Shown here: one piece after another, positions 1-12,900 of the stretch | How the letters are laid out: the number at the start of each line of letters is the position of its first letter | Position numbering within the stretch: the stretch's first letter is position 1 | Made by a program: the position numbers and the translations under genes | NCBI GenBank assembly: GCA_030847615.1 | Contig: JAUMIR010000002.1 | Location: 241,695,809 to 241,759,808, forward strand | Direction of reading: 5' to 3' | From: Gambelia wislizenii | Lineage: Eukaryota > Chordata > Lepidosauria > Squamata > Crotaphytidae | Length of the DNA: 64,000 nucleotides | The notes under the pieces: generated by a model | What the model saw: the letters and a program-made list of their open reading frames with translations, nothing else | What the model was told of the DNA's origin: nothing | The model's database searches: none

Positions 1-905
1 GCACATACCAGAAACAAAGATTAATGAATTCAGGCTGGAAGAAATAAGAGGAACAAAACATTTTTAGAAAAGCTTTGGGATCAGATTTTTTTTCCATCCC
101 TTTCAGCCCAGTCTAGTGTTTGGGGCCCTGGGTGTACATTTCAGTAGCATATCTATACACTCACTAAGTCAATCTCCATCTCTCTACATACTGTTTAATA
201 TTAATTCTTTTGTGCAAAATGCCTTAATGGAAGTAACACTGGCAACACTGAGACTGGCTGGAGAAATGGCAACTGCGGAGGAAAAGCCAAATTTGTTTGG
301 AAGTATCTAATCCGGTATTGGAGAGAGACCACAACTCCAGTGAAAGAGCATGTGCTTTCTGCCTGCTGAATGTTCAGAGGAAAATTCCTAATATAGTTGT
401 CCCTCCGTATCCATGGATTTAAGTATTCATGGCTTGAAAATATTCTTTAAAAAATAATAATTCAACAAGCAAACCTTGATTTTGCCATCTTATATAAGGG
501 GCACCATTTTTCTATGCCATTGCATATAATGGGACTTGAGTATTCACGGATTTTGGTATCCATGGGGGATCCTGGAACCAAACCCCAGCGAATATGAAGG
601 GACAACTGTATTTCTAAAAAGACTGGAGGAGGACTCAGAAAGGACCCTGCTGAAGACCCTGAGACCTGCTAGCAGTCAGAGCTGGCTATACTGAGCTGAA
701 GATGGATGGGTGATGTGACTCAATATGGCAGCTTCTAGTGTGTGAGAGCAGTCTGAAATTACTCACTGGTGAGACAAATGGGATGCGACACATGTCTAGA
801 GGCACACTTTCATGTCCCTTCACTGTATGTGAAAACGTGTCTTACCACTGAAAACAGGTGCCAACTCTGAGGTATCTTGAGTCTTGGCCGTCAGGGATGT
901 CTTAC
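1..905 (-). other. CSAD intron, partial
   Basis: No coding exon could be recognised in this stretch. It carries one full pogo/Tigger-like MITE at 395-608. Confidence 0.6.
395..608. mobile_element. pogo/Tigger-like MITE
   Basis: Inverted ends agttgtccctcc and its complement at 597-608, flanked by TA on each side. The body contains the family marks 'tatccatggat', 'ggaaccaaaccccag' and 'ttatataaggggcacc'. TA duplication and end sequence match non-autonomous Tc1/mariner (pogo/Tigger) elements. No coding capacity. Confidence 0.75.
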
Positions 906-957
906 CTCTATCACCAGCTGAAAGCCTTCTCGCTTCTTCATCTCATTGGCTAGATAC
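906..957 (-). CDS. CSAD: CSAD coding exon 12 (last one in window)
   Basis: Acceptor ttttag, donor gtaag. Completes Arg, then [17 protein letters not shown], phase 0. The next exon, expected to start with a PEFVNVCFW-type block, is not found in bases 1-905 and must lie outside. Confidence 0.92.
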
Positions 958-3900
958 CTAAAAGGAGGAGGAGAATGCCTGGAAACTAGGATGGTTTACA
1001 TCAGGGAAGCCACCTTCATATGCATCCTGAACCTACAGGAGCTGTGCTGCTGAAATTCAGTGGCACAGCAATGTAAGAGTCTGCTATTTATTTATTTAAA
1101 TATTTATATCCCACCCTTTATCCCCTGCATTTTCGTTTTTATGAAGGCATGTGGAGAGTGTGCATGCATCTTGTTTTAAAGCAGATTTGTATTCCATGGA
1201 GTAAGAATCTGTTTTAAAACAAGGCACGTGCACCTAGCATGTGTTTGAAAATGGAAGTACAGGTGTTTGTGTGTGTGTTTTAAAAGTACAGTATTTGCTT
1301 CATTTGATTTTATATATTTTTCTGCTCAGGCTGTTGCAGCACAAAATACCAAAAGTGCTGGGGGATCTATTTTCCACACTTGAGCACTTGTATTTCTTAT
1401 GCATGCTTTGCATAAGGACAAATTGGGAGGAGACCTCACACCCACACCCTCCTCATCCAGTGCACACCTGGTGAAGGCAAAGGACCTATCCACTCTTTGT
1501 TCCAAGCCCTTGGTGCCATTGGCCTTCCACATCAGCCACAGCTTGAGGCAATCTACTTTGCGTCCACACTGGATGGTTTGGTCGCCCCTGTCATAAGATG
1601 TGTTGTAGAACTTGTCAGTCTGGAATAGGTATGTGGCTTTGGCACAGTGGCACCTCTGCAGTAGACCCTGCCAGGGAGCCAAGAACAAAAAACATTTTTT
1701 AAAAAAACACTTTTTTTTTTAACTTGAAACATTTATAACCTATCCATTAGAGTGCGCAAAGCACATACAGCACATATTCACTGGGGTTAGGGGTGCAGGG
1801 CCCCCACGAAAGTTGGAAAACTAAATATCTCTAGCCCCCCCCCCCCAAATCATATTTAACACACAAAGTATGATCCATAGATTCAACCCACCGTGGATGT
1901 CTTCGAGACATTCATTTGCAAAGCAAAAGTTGGGAACTGGTGGGGCTTGCCATCACCTCTGCCTCTGCCCTACACCATTTTTATTAAGGACTTAACAAGC
2001 CTTGTCACATGTTCACAGTCCCTCTATCTCACAAGGCTTGCAATCCTCAAAAGTTAAACCCACAAATGTGGAGGGCCAACTGTACAACAATTCAAAGAGG
2101 AAATACATAAGACAGAGCAACAGGATAAAAATACTAGGATAGAGCAAATCTGAAAAATTCAAAAATGGGTGAATTTAAGACAGCAAAAGCCTGGCAAGCT
2201 AGCTGCTTGATGAAAGATGAAAAATGTAAAAAGGCAGACTGAAAACAGGAAAAGAGTAAGGCATACTTTGTTTCCACTATATAGCCGTGGCAATTGCGAG
2301 GACTTTTTCCTACAATGAAATTCAGCTATTTGCAAGACATAAGTAACTCACTGTAAACTCATATAGGATGAGGCAGCCCTTGAGACATCCTAATCCTAAA
2401 GTAGAGATGGAACCTTGTTGTGCTAATTTGGGAAGAAGTGTTCAGTCTATGTAAGCCAATGATAATTTAGCAGAGGAATAAAACTAGGGCTGCGTGTTTT
2501 CAAGCAGCTCTACCCAAACAGAAAATCTGGTGAGCACCACATTACATTTATTTTGATTTGACTTTATTTGGACCCCTTTATTTTTATGTTTCCAGGGGGC
2601 CCTGGTGGTGCAGTAGGCTAATGCAGCTAAAACTGTAGAAAAACTCATGTAGATCTTGAATTCATAAATTCGATTCCAGCCCCCCCCCCAGGTCGACTCA
2701 GCCTTCCGTAAGTCAGTAAAATGAGTACCAGCATAATAAAAAAGAGCTGCGGTGACATGCTGTGGAAGCTGTTAATTCAGTTTCCCAAAAAACCAGCAGT
2801 CATTATTAGTGTACAATGCATTCTGCAGTGTCACTCTTGCAGCATTGTTTGTATGCCAGCAGTGCCATCTACTGGCACTCACATTGTACAATTGTCTGTA
2901 CTGAGTGTACTGTACTCTGAAATGTATTGTATTAAAAATTGCATTGTAATGTATTATATTGAATTTACTGTATACTGTACTGTGTGATGTTATACCCCAC
3001 CCCGATTCTGAGGAGAGAGGCGGGTAATAAATAACTAAGTATTATTATTAATGACTGCAATAAAGAGTGTTGATAATGCTGGGTAAAACTTCGGAGATAA
3101 AGAGCAACTCAGCAGTCTTTGTTATGATTACTGTGTGGGGCTTCCAGTGTTCTGCATAGCTACTCACCTCCAGTGGCTAGTATATTTACAAGAAATTACA
3201 CAAATAAGACAGTTTATTCAAATTTGTGTACCTTGTGTATGGTCAAATCACCTTGACTTTTTGACAGTGAGTTGAACTAGATCGCTTTTTTGTTTCCCTT
3301 AATAACATAACTATGTGGAAGAGATTCTTTAAACTGAAATATTCCCAGCCCCTTCATTCACAGGATGTGGGGGGGGGAGCAGTCCTGGACCAGGAAAGGA
3401 GGGATGCTGGATACCTACAGAGCTATCTCGGAGCAAGAAGGCAGAACACTGCAGCCCGGTCATAAGCATCTTGTGGGGGTTCCAAGCCACTGAATCTGCC
3501 CTGCGTGGGGAAAAAAGAAATGTATGTCATGGAGGCTGACTCAAATATTAAGCACTGGTGCCGACAATCCTAAGACACATGAAGAGGCAACGCAACTAGG
3601 GCGGGAGGAGATATGGAAGCAGAATGGATTGCCAAGCCTTCTCAAAAAATAATTGTCTATAAAGTAGATTCACAGGTCAGTGCTGACAATCCTGGATGAA
3701 TTTTGTGAATGCCTCTAAATATGTCTATTATCTCTGTGTTTCCCCACCTTATGACCATGCACACATGAATCCTAACAAACATATTTAGGTGGTTACACCA
3801 GATACGCCAAGTTGGTGTTTCCATGTTAGGGTGTATACCATTTGCCTGGAATAGTTATCATGCCTATGTGAGTGTCATCGTTCATTGTGACTGTACGGTG

Positions 3901-6900
3901 CTACCAGCAGCCTTCAGCAAGGAATGTTTCTGCTGTGGCTTCCACTGGCCTATGCTGCTGCCACCACCAGCCTCTCTCAGACAGGCTAAGGGCTTCCAAT
4001 CAGGAGGCCCTCTAGACTGCAGAACTGGGTTGTCAGGTTACTCTTTTATTATTATTACAAGCTATATACCCAGTGTAGCATACACCGTTCCCCCTGCTGC
4101 CCTCCCCAAGCCCCCTACATGAGCGCACACAAACACACAGGGGCGCACACCGCTCCGCCCTGCCGCTTCCCCCCCCCACGGCCTTCCCCGAGCCCCCTCC
4201 CACGCGCGCACACATGCTGCTCCCTCCCCACCCACCCACCCCAGCTGCCTCCTTCCCCCCACAGCTCTCTCCAACCCCCCCCGCATGCATGCACACACAC
4301 TGCTTCTTCCCCACCCCCACTGCCTCCCTCCCCAAGCCCCCTCCCCACGTCTGTGCACACACATGCCTGCGCTGCTCCCTCCTTCCCCCCTGCTCCCTCC
4401 ACCCCCCTGCGTGCGCACGCACACACGTGCCACTTCCTCCCCCCACCACCTCCCTCCCTCCTGCGGCCCTCCCTGAGCCCCCTCCCACAGGAACACACAC
4501 ACATGCGTGCATGTACCACTCCCTCCTTCCCCACCCTACCCCCCGTGGCTTCCCCAAGCCCCCTCCCCACACACACATGCTGCTGCCCCTGTGGCCCTCT
4601 CCAACCCTCCTCGTGTGCGTGCGCATGCCGCTCCTTCCCCCCACTGCCTTCCTTCTCCCCCACATGGTACCTCATCCTCCCAACGTGTCCCTCGGCTGCC
4701 CCCTGCCACCCTCCCCACACACCATCCCACACACCCCTTCTACTTACTGCGGCCATGCTTACACTGCAGGTAAAACTCCACATGGTCCTGCCTCCAGTGT
4801 GCCGATTGGCTGCCCAACAGTTTCCTAAGCAGCCAATCAGGACACTGGAAACGGCAACATACCCAAGAGAATTATATAGAGAGAGATTTTATTAATTTAT
4901 ATCCCACCTTTCTCCTGATAATGGGACTCTAAGCGGCTAACATATTTAAAACAAGGTAAAAACAATACAAAAGTAAAAATAACAGAAATATAAAATTTAA
5001 AAACAACAATTTGTAAGTTAAAACATTAAACATTAAAAATATTAAAATGCATTTTAAACATTTTATAAAAACCACACAGCCTTAGAAGCTCAGCCCTTGT
5101 CAGTTTGTAAAAACTTGGCAGCACAAAAATGTTTTAACCTATTTCTAGAAGAGCAAAGACAAGGCCATTCTGGCCTCTCTGGGGAGGGAGTTCCAAAATC
5201 TAGGAGCAGCCACTTCGAAGACCTCTCCCTTGTTCCCACCAAACGAGCCTGAGAAGGTGGTGGGAGAGAGAGGAGTCCAGATGATCTTAAAACTCTACTG
5301 GGCTCATACATGTAGATATGGTCCTTCAAATAATTTGGACCCAAGCCGTATAGGGCTTCATAAGTCAAAACCAGCACTTTGAACTGTGCCCAGAAACGAA
5401 CCAGTAGCCAATGGAGCTGTTGCAAGAAGAGAGTTGTGTATTCCCTGTAGCAAGCCCCAGTTAACAACCTGGCTGCTGTTCTTTGGGCCAACTGAAGTCT
5501 CTGAGCACTTTTCAAAGGCAGCTCCATATAGAGGGCATTACAGTGATCTATATAATTAAGATACTTGGCTGACTTCATATGCCAAAATAGACACATAAGG
5601 CCTTATAATAACCTCTTCAGTCTAAGCAATTCTACCACACTATGTAACAACACAAACCATCTTGCTTCATCTGTCTTGTGCCTGATCCCCACCCCATCTA
5701 TACCAGGTCTCCTACCTCCACCCTTCCATCCATATTTCCATGATCTGGGGCCTGACCTCCAGCCTCTCTGTGATTGCATCTCCTACCTCTGATCCCTTTG
5801 CTTAGTCATATCAGGAATGAATTTCCCAGTTCTAGTCTGTGACAAAGAGAGGCCCCGAGTCTGACAGGAAATAAGAAACTTAATCAGACCAATAGCAAAA
5901 CATAGCTTTCCATGACATTTTGCCGGCTGACAGAAACACTGGAGAGTTACTTTTTAAAAAGAAATTTGTTTCTGTAACTCATGCTGCAACAGCAATGATT
6001 TACAGTGTTTCATTGAAATCTTTGAAAAAGTAGCTCATTGCATCACTTGTTATTTTTCATTACTTTTCCACTACTTTTTTTAAAAACCTCATGCTTGAGA
6101 ATAGAATGAGACAAAACAGGAGTGGGTCTACTCTAGAGGCTGACAGTCACACTTCCCAGTTTCCAGGTCCTTCAAAGCTCCTCAGGGCATCATCATGGCC
6201 ACCATTTTGGATAGCCAGAAGTGTTAACCCATCAGTTTTGGTTGCCTACTGGGCTACTGGGGGGTTGGGGTCTCTTTCAGTATGGGGAGCCCCCCAAGGA
6301 AGCATGTAATAGGCCCACAAGGTTTTTTTTTCCCCAACCTTTTAAATTTGGGGGAGGCTTAAGAACTACTTTTTTCAGCCAACATTTTCTGAGAGTGTCA
6401 CAGTCTTGGGAGGTCATGGGGGGAGGGTCTCAAGAGTGGCACTATACTCAACCCAGGGGCTCACCTGTGGTTCAGGGACCACACAATTCCCATCCTCATG
6501 TAAAACTTCAAAAACACCTCTAAAATGGCCTTTAAAAGCAACTTTATAAAGCAACAATGAAATGTTACTCCTTATATGCTGTGCACACCCTTTATGTTCC
6601 TTTTGGAATGTAGCCACATTCTGCCCTCATTACCCCACCCCCAAAGTAACCCATTATTTAAGTGAACTACATTACTTGCAATTTATTTACTTCCAATCAT
6701 CAGTTAAAGATACCTGGGCCTGAACTAGCAGCTTCATACACAAATAGAGATGAAAACATCAGTGGGATATATTCACTGTGGACAGGTAACAGGATCCCAA
6801 TTCTTGGCAGTGCTGTATCAAATTCACAGACGAAGCTGATGGCCTACTGTTTGATGCACTACTGAGACAACCTTAAGGATGGCTACAGGTGGTACTGCAG

Positions 6901-9900
6901 CTCACTCCTCAGTAGGGATCATGTGACACAAATGACCAATAAGAATCAAGCTGCTTCCATAAAGTCCCAGACTCAAGAATAACTCTTCAGGTACTGACAG
7001 AGCAAATTCAGCAGTCCAGCTCTGTTTGGTTCCAGCCTACCAACTCTGCTATATTCCTCCACTGATACACTCTTTCAACCCACATACCCCCAACAAGAAA
7101 TAACATCTACCTCTCAATTCCGTGCAAAAGGTGCCGATGTCTTTGGGAGAGGAGGGCACTGCCACCCCAAGCAGCCTACAGGGGAAGTAAGAGAGGCAAA
7201 TGAGTCTTTAAGGATGCATCTAGTTTAAAGCAGTATGTCTTATCCAGTTTTATCCAGATAGCCATAGAATCATTGAATTGTAGAGTTGGAAGAGACTACA
7301 AGGGCCATCCAGTCCAACCCCCTGCCATGTAGGAACACACAATCAAGGCACGCCTGATAGATAGCCATCTAGCCTCTGTTTAAAAACCTCCAGAGATGGA
7401 AACTCCACCACACTTCGAGGCAGCGCATTCCACTGGTACACAACTCTTACCATCTGGAAGTTCTTCCTAATGTTTAGGTGGAATCTCTTTTTCTTGTAGT
7501 TTGTGCCATCCTCAATATGATATCCCTTCAGATTAAACATGGCTATCATATCCCCTGTTAACCTTTTCTTCCCTAGGCTAAACATACCCAGCTAGCTCCC
7601 TAAGCTGCTCCTCATAGGGCATGGCTTCCAGACCTTTCACCATTTTGGTCACCCTCCTCTGGACACATTCCAGCTTGTTAATATCCTTCTTGAATTGTGG
7701 TGTCCAGAACTGGACACAGTATTCCAGGTGAGGTCTGACCAAGCAGAATAAAGTGGCACTATTACTTCTCTCAATCTAGACACTACAGTTTTCCCTTCAC
7801 ATTTGCTGGGGTTTGGTTCCAGGAACCCCTGTGAATACCCAAATCCATGAATATTCAAGTCCCATTATATGCAATGGCATAGCAAAATGGTGTCCCTTAT
7901 ATAAGATGGCAAAATCAAGGTTTGCTTTTTGGATTATTATTTTTTTAAAAATATTTTCAAGCCATGAATACTTAAAACCGTGAATGCCAAATCCATGAAT
8001 GTGGAGGGACAACTGTATACTCCTATTGACGTAGCCTAGAATCGCATTGGCTTTTCTGGCTGCCACGTCATACTGCTGACTCCACAGACCACCACTTTGA
8101 GTAGCACTGGCTTAAAGGATGTCCATGCAGTGTTTTATGTAATCAGAAAACCCAGTCTGAAAATATTTGAAGAGTGTTTGTGACGCTTGAGGGGAAAAAA
8201 TGAAGGGTATCCAACCAGCTCTGGATTCTGGAAGGAGAGCTTTTAACTCATTTGTGGGTTTGATCTATCACAGAATGTGAAATGATGGCCAGTTTTAGGC
8301 CAAAAATACAACTGCTTCCCCCAAGAGAGCTTAACAGGTATGAGTAAATAGATGTGCATTATTCATCACCACAGCCATGAGGTTTAGAAATTGGATTTGT
8401 GTTCTTAAAAAAATGAAAATATCTCCAGATATGGAATTCTGCACCAAAAACCTAATTTATGTGGTATGCACAGCCCTATTTCCCTCAGGCTTTCCTCTCT
8501 CAAGTGTCATTTCCTTTTTGTCTTTCAAAACTTGAGTTTATTCATTACCTCCCCACACATCCTTTGACAGCAGAGATTCAACAGTTTCGCACCCACCCAA
8601 AGAGGCAGCCAACCACATCCATGAGTAGCTCATTGATTCCCCATTCTGGCTTTTCACCAGTTTCTATTGTGGTAGGTTAGTCTGTTGCACCTCTGTGTCA
8701 AGTGTAAATGCAGCATTTAATACAGAGAGACAATATAATTCCTTGTTCTCAGAAGAGGCTGCTTGATGCATCTCTGCATGAGAAATACCTTGCAACCAGG
8801 ATCCAAAGTGAAAAGATTAATGAGATGATTATCAATCAATCAAATGTATGGAAAACTGAATTCTGACATAGCTTTACATCTTGAAAGCACCACTGAGAAA
8901 AGTAACATTGAAAAGGCATTCCATGAATATCAAACACCATACACCATCCAGGGAGATCTACGTCTATCATGCAAAAGCTCTTCTATGTTTGCATGGTAAA
9001 ACAGCTGATTTTACCTTCCAGCTCAATGCCCTCAATGCTAAGGAGCATCTGGCAATGTGCACATGGGGCAATGGCAGCAAAATGATGTGAAAAAACTTAT
9101 TGTACATGCAAAACACAGTGTGCGTGGCCCTTTGGATCTGTTCAGTGGTCCAGAAGTGGCCATTTGTGCCTCCTAGTCAGTTGGCATTTGGGGTTTAAAG
9201 TAGTGCTAGGCAACTGGGGCACGCCAGATGTTGCTGGATTCCAACTTCCATCACCTCTAACCAGCATAGCCAATGGTGGGGTATTATGGGAGTTGTGGTC
9301 CAACAACATCTAAAAAGTCATACTTTCCCCTCTCTGGTCTACAGGTGCAACAAGCTTCCCCTTTTTATAACAGGCATCTCCTTCCATCCCTAATGAACTG
9401 TAGGGGTTCTCAACTCAGCATACTGTACTTACATCCACATGGAGCCAGATCTTGTGCTTTGCACACACTTCTGCAATCTCAGCCACAGGGTCAAAGGCTC
9501 CTAGAACTGTGGTGCCACAGGTGGCATTGACAAAGAAGGGAAATGCCTTCTGCAAGGGAAGAATAACAAAGGTAGGTGTCTGATGGATGGCAGGCGTATT
9601 CAGGGTCTCATCTTACATATAACTTGCCACCAGATAATATTTCCCTGTATCCCATGTGTCTTCCTGGATATGTTTGGTTTAAACATGCATGACATGAAAC
9701 CATCACATCCAGTGTTTCTTTCCCAAAGATTCTGAGTGGGGTTAGTCAAACAATTAATATGATGGTGTCACATCCCAGCTCTCCTACCAAGACTGCAAGA
9801 GCTGGGGTGAGGGAATGTCCCTCTAACATGTTTAATCCTTAAAGCGGAGCAATGAATGAACCTCCCATGTCCCCAATTCTTCCCCCTCTAGAGAAAACTT

Positions 9901-12900
9901 ACCTCAGATTTGGCCTGGTTGATCTGTTTCTCCAAGTCAGCTGGGATCATTTTCCCTCTAAGGAAGAAAGATGTGACTGAAGTGACCCAGACCAGGCATT
10001 AATGTCATTTCCTGAATACCTCATTGCTTAAAACAAGCTTTTTCCCTGCATTATACTGTTTCAATTTGCAAGTATAGCATCTCATGTTTGAATGCTCCCC
10101 TGTAAGAAATTCCTGCATGCAAAAGACCAACATTATTAGGGGAAAGAGTTCTAGGGTAGTCTTCTCATTGTCGTGTTCGTTTTCTATATGCAGGTAGATT
10201 TCTCCCATCCCTGTCATGGGGAAGCATTCAAGGTAAGATTCTCCTTGTAGTCTCAAATAGTATAATCCATAAGACTGAATTCTACAGTCATGCTCAAGGT
10301 TGGTTCATGCAACCACACTGCGACTTGTTTAAAATCTGTGTCAACTTTGTTCTAACCCTGCACTGAAAGGTCATATGCAAAGCGATGCAGTGACTTAAGC
10401 ACTCCTTTGCTGTAACTCTAAGCCTGGATTTAAAGCGTCACCCTAACACTTTGGGGGTTGTGTGTGTTTGTGTGTGGTAGAATACTGCTTGGGAGCATTT
10501 GCAGCCTTAAGGTTACAGACCTAGGTTTTGTTTTCTTTTTTAAAAGAAAGCATGAGATTCACAGGAAGTTATATTCTGTGCTCATTACAAGCTCCTAAGT
10601 TTCTGGATTGTAATTAATGGAAGCATGGAGTATATGGAGTCCAGAGTATGGAACTGCCATTTTTCATTATATATTACTTGGGAGTGGGATCTAAAAGTGA
10701 AAAGGGTGGTTCAGCAATGGAATAAGCAGTCTAGAGTGGTTGTGGAATCTCGCTTCTTGGTCATTTCCCAGAAAAGTCTGAAGAGGGTGCTTTCAACAGT
10801 GAAGTATCTTTTCTTAGGATAGGTAGTTGCTGGTTTAGTTGATCCACTAATACCATAAACCTCACAAGGGCTTATAAATTTGAAAACTCTCACTTTTCAT
10901 CCACAGCAACAAGGTAGACATTGTCTGTGCCGATGCCCAAGAAAGCTGCTCCCTTCTGGATGGAGTAGTGACGCTGGAAGGGAAGCCAGAAAAAGAGATC
11001 AAATGTGACACCCAGAACTTTCTCATCAGCCCCACTTGATTAGCCTGGCTGATGATAAGGGATCATAGGAGTTGTCTATCAAACCATCTTGAGGGCTAAA
11101 ACTTTCCCCAAGAGTTATCTCAGAAGAAGGCCATACCTCCTGCGATGTGAACACTGCCAGCTTTGGTACTGCCCAATTTCCCTTCTGCTTACAGTCTGGG
11201 AAGCAGTGGTACCGTGCTACGTTCATGGCATACATGTTGGAGATGGAGCCCCCTGCAGAGAAAAAGAGCCCCCCAAATCTCAAAATCTCCCATATTAATT
11301 TTTATTTCTCTATATTTAACTGCAAAGGGGTACGGTGTATCTATTGGGGAAGAAGGATACAGAGATGCAAGACAAGAGTCTGGATCCAGGAACTTAAGAA
11401 CATCAAAAAAAAATCAGTCAGAACTAATCTGAAAGGAGCAGACCAGAAAATAAAGAGTAAAAGGATGGATTGGTCCCAATCACCTACACATGGTGATTTT
11501 AATATTGAAAATCAAGGTTAGGTAAGGATTTATATGGTGAGATTCCATAATATTTTCAATGCAGAATTATGTAGGCAGGACAGGTAGGGTAAACTGTCTT
11601 CAATTGGACACTGAGTGAACCACAGTACAGGCATTCCTCAGTTAACAAAGACTCTGACAAAGAAGCTCCTTTTTACAAAGTCTTTATTCCTGTCCAACCA
11701 CACATTTCCTCCCTGTCCTCTGTCTAGTTGAAATGTTTTAGTAGCATGGGCATTGGCAGGATGGGAAGGAGGGGTAGAGGAACACAGTTTCTGTGTTGGG
11801 CTGCAACAGTGTGTCTGTAGTAAACAATGCAATAAAGCTTGACCTAAGAAAGAATGGGATTTTTATGTAGGCAATACCACTGTAGCTGTGTGTCCTTGCC
11901 TACAACAGGGAAGGTAAACAGCAGCTGACTCCAGAATCTCTTATTGAGCATATGTGAACAGAAAAACAGAGAGAGAGAGAGAGAAAAGGGAGGGAACAGA
12001 GATATGCATGCCTCACCAGCTCCCCCAGCATGTTAAAACAGCATAGATCAGTGGTTCTTAACCTGTGGTCCAGGGACCCCCAGGGGTCTACAATGTCCTC
12101 ACAAGGGGTCCACAAAGGCTTGAAGGCAACTTGGCTCACCTCTTCCCTGCAGTGGAGTAGCCATGTGACAGGAGCCAAGGCAAAGGCTGGCTGGCTGGCT
12201 GGCTTAGCCAAAGTGTTGCCATTCAATCTGCTCCAGCCATAAACTTGCAGGAAGAAGCAGAAGAAAATTCTTTCCTCCTGCTCCAGTGCTTCTGAGGGAA
12301 GGTTTGATGGTGGTGTAATTGTATTATTGTTGTTTTAAATCTGGAGTTAAGTCTTGGGGGTCCACAGCAACAAAAGATATTTAAAGGGGGTCCCTGGTAA
12401 ATAAAAGGTTAAGAGCCACTGGCATAGATTGATAAGTCTGGCCACCAAAAGAGAAATCATAACAAAACTGGAGGCTGGTGAAATAAATAAATTTAAAAAA
12501 GGACCCTGGATGCATGTAGGAAGAAGCTTTCAAGTGGTCTTCAACAGTTTCAAAATGCACTTTTGTTTACTTATGCAAGGTTTACTTGACCTGGTTGTTT
12601 CATTTCACATGTACACATTATTAATTTGGGATAAAAGTTTGCTGAAGTGTTGAAGGGCTTTTCTTTTTTGTGATATAGGAACCTATCCTTATTCTTTTCA
12701 TGTTATTCCTACCTCTGGTACCACATTTTCTGTTACAGAAGGGATGCTCATGAACACATTTACCTCATTAACTAAGGTGTACCTGTAGAATTTGTGTGAA
12801 GATATGAACCCTAACTGTGCAGTAAGAACTATCACCATGTGACTCTGAGGGTGGCTCACATACCCGGACAGAATATTCCATCTCCTCTCTCCCAGCCAAT

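Noticed and set aside
4033..4895. Several long overlapping open frames on both strands (up to 258 codons)
   Set aside because: They lie wholly in the C-rich minisatellite, are Pro/His/Thr- or Gly/Arg-rich in every frame, and match no gene; lack of stops is due to base composition.
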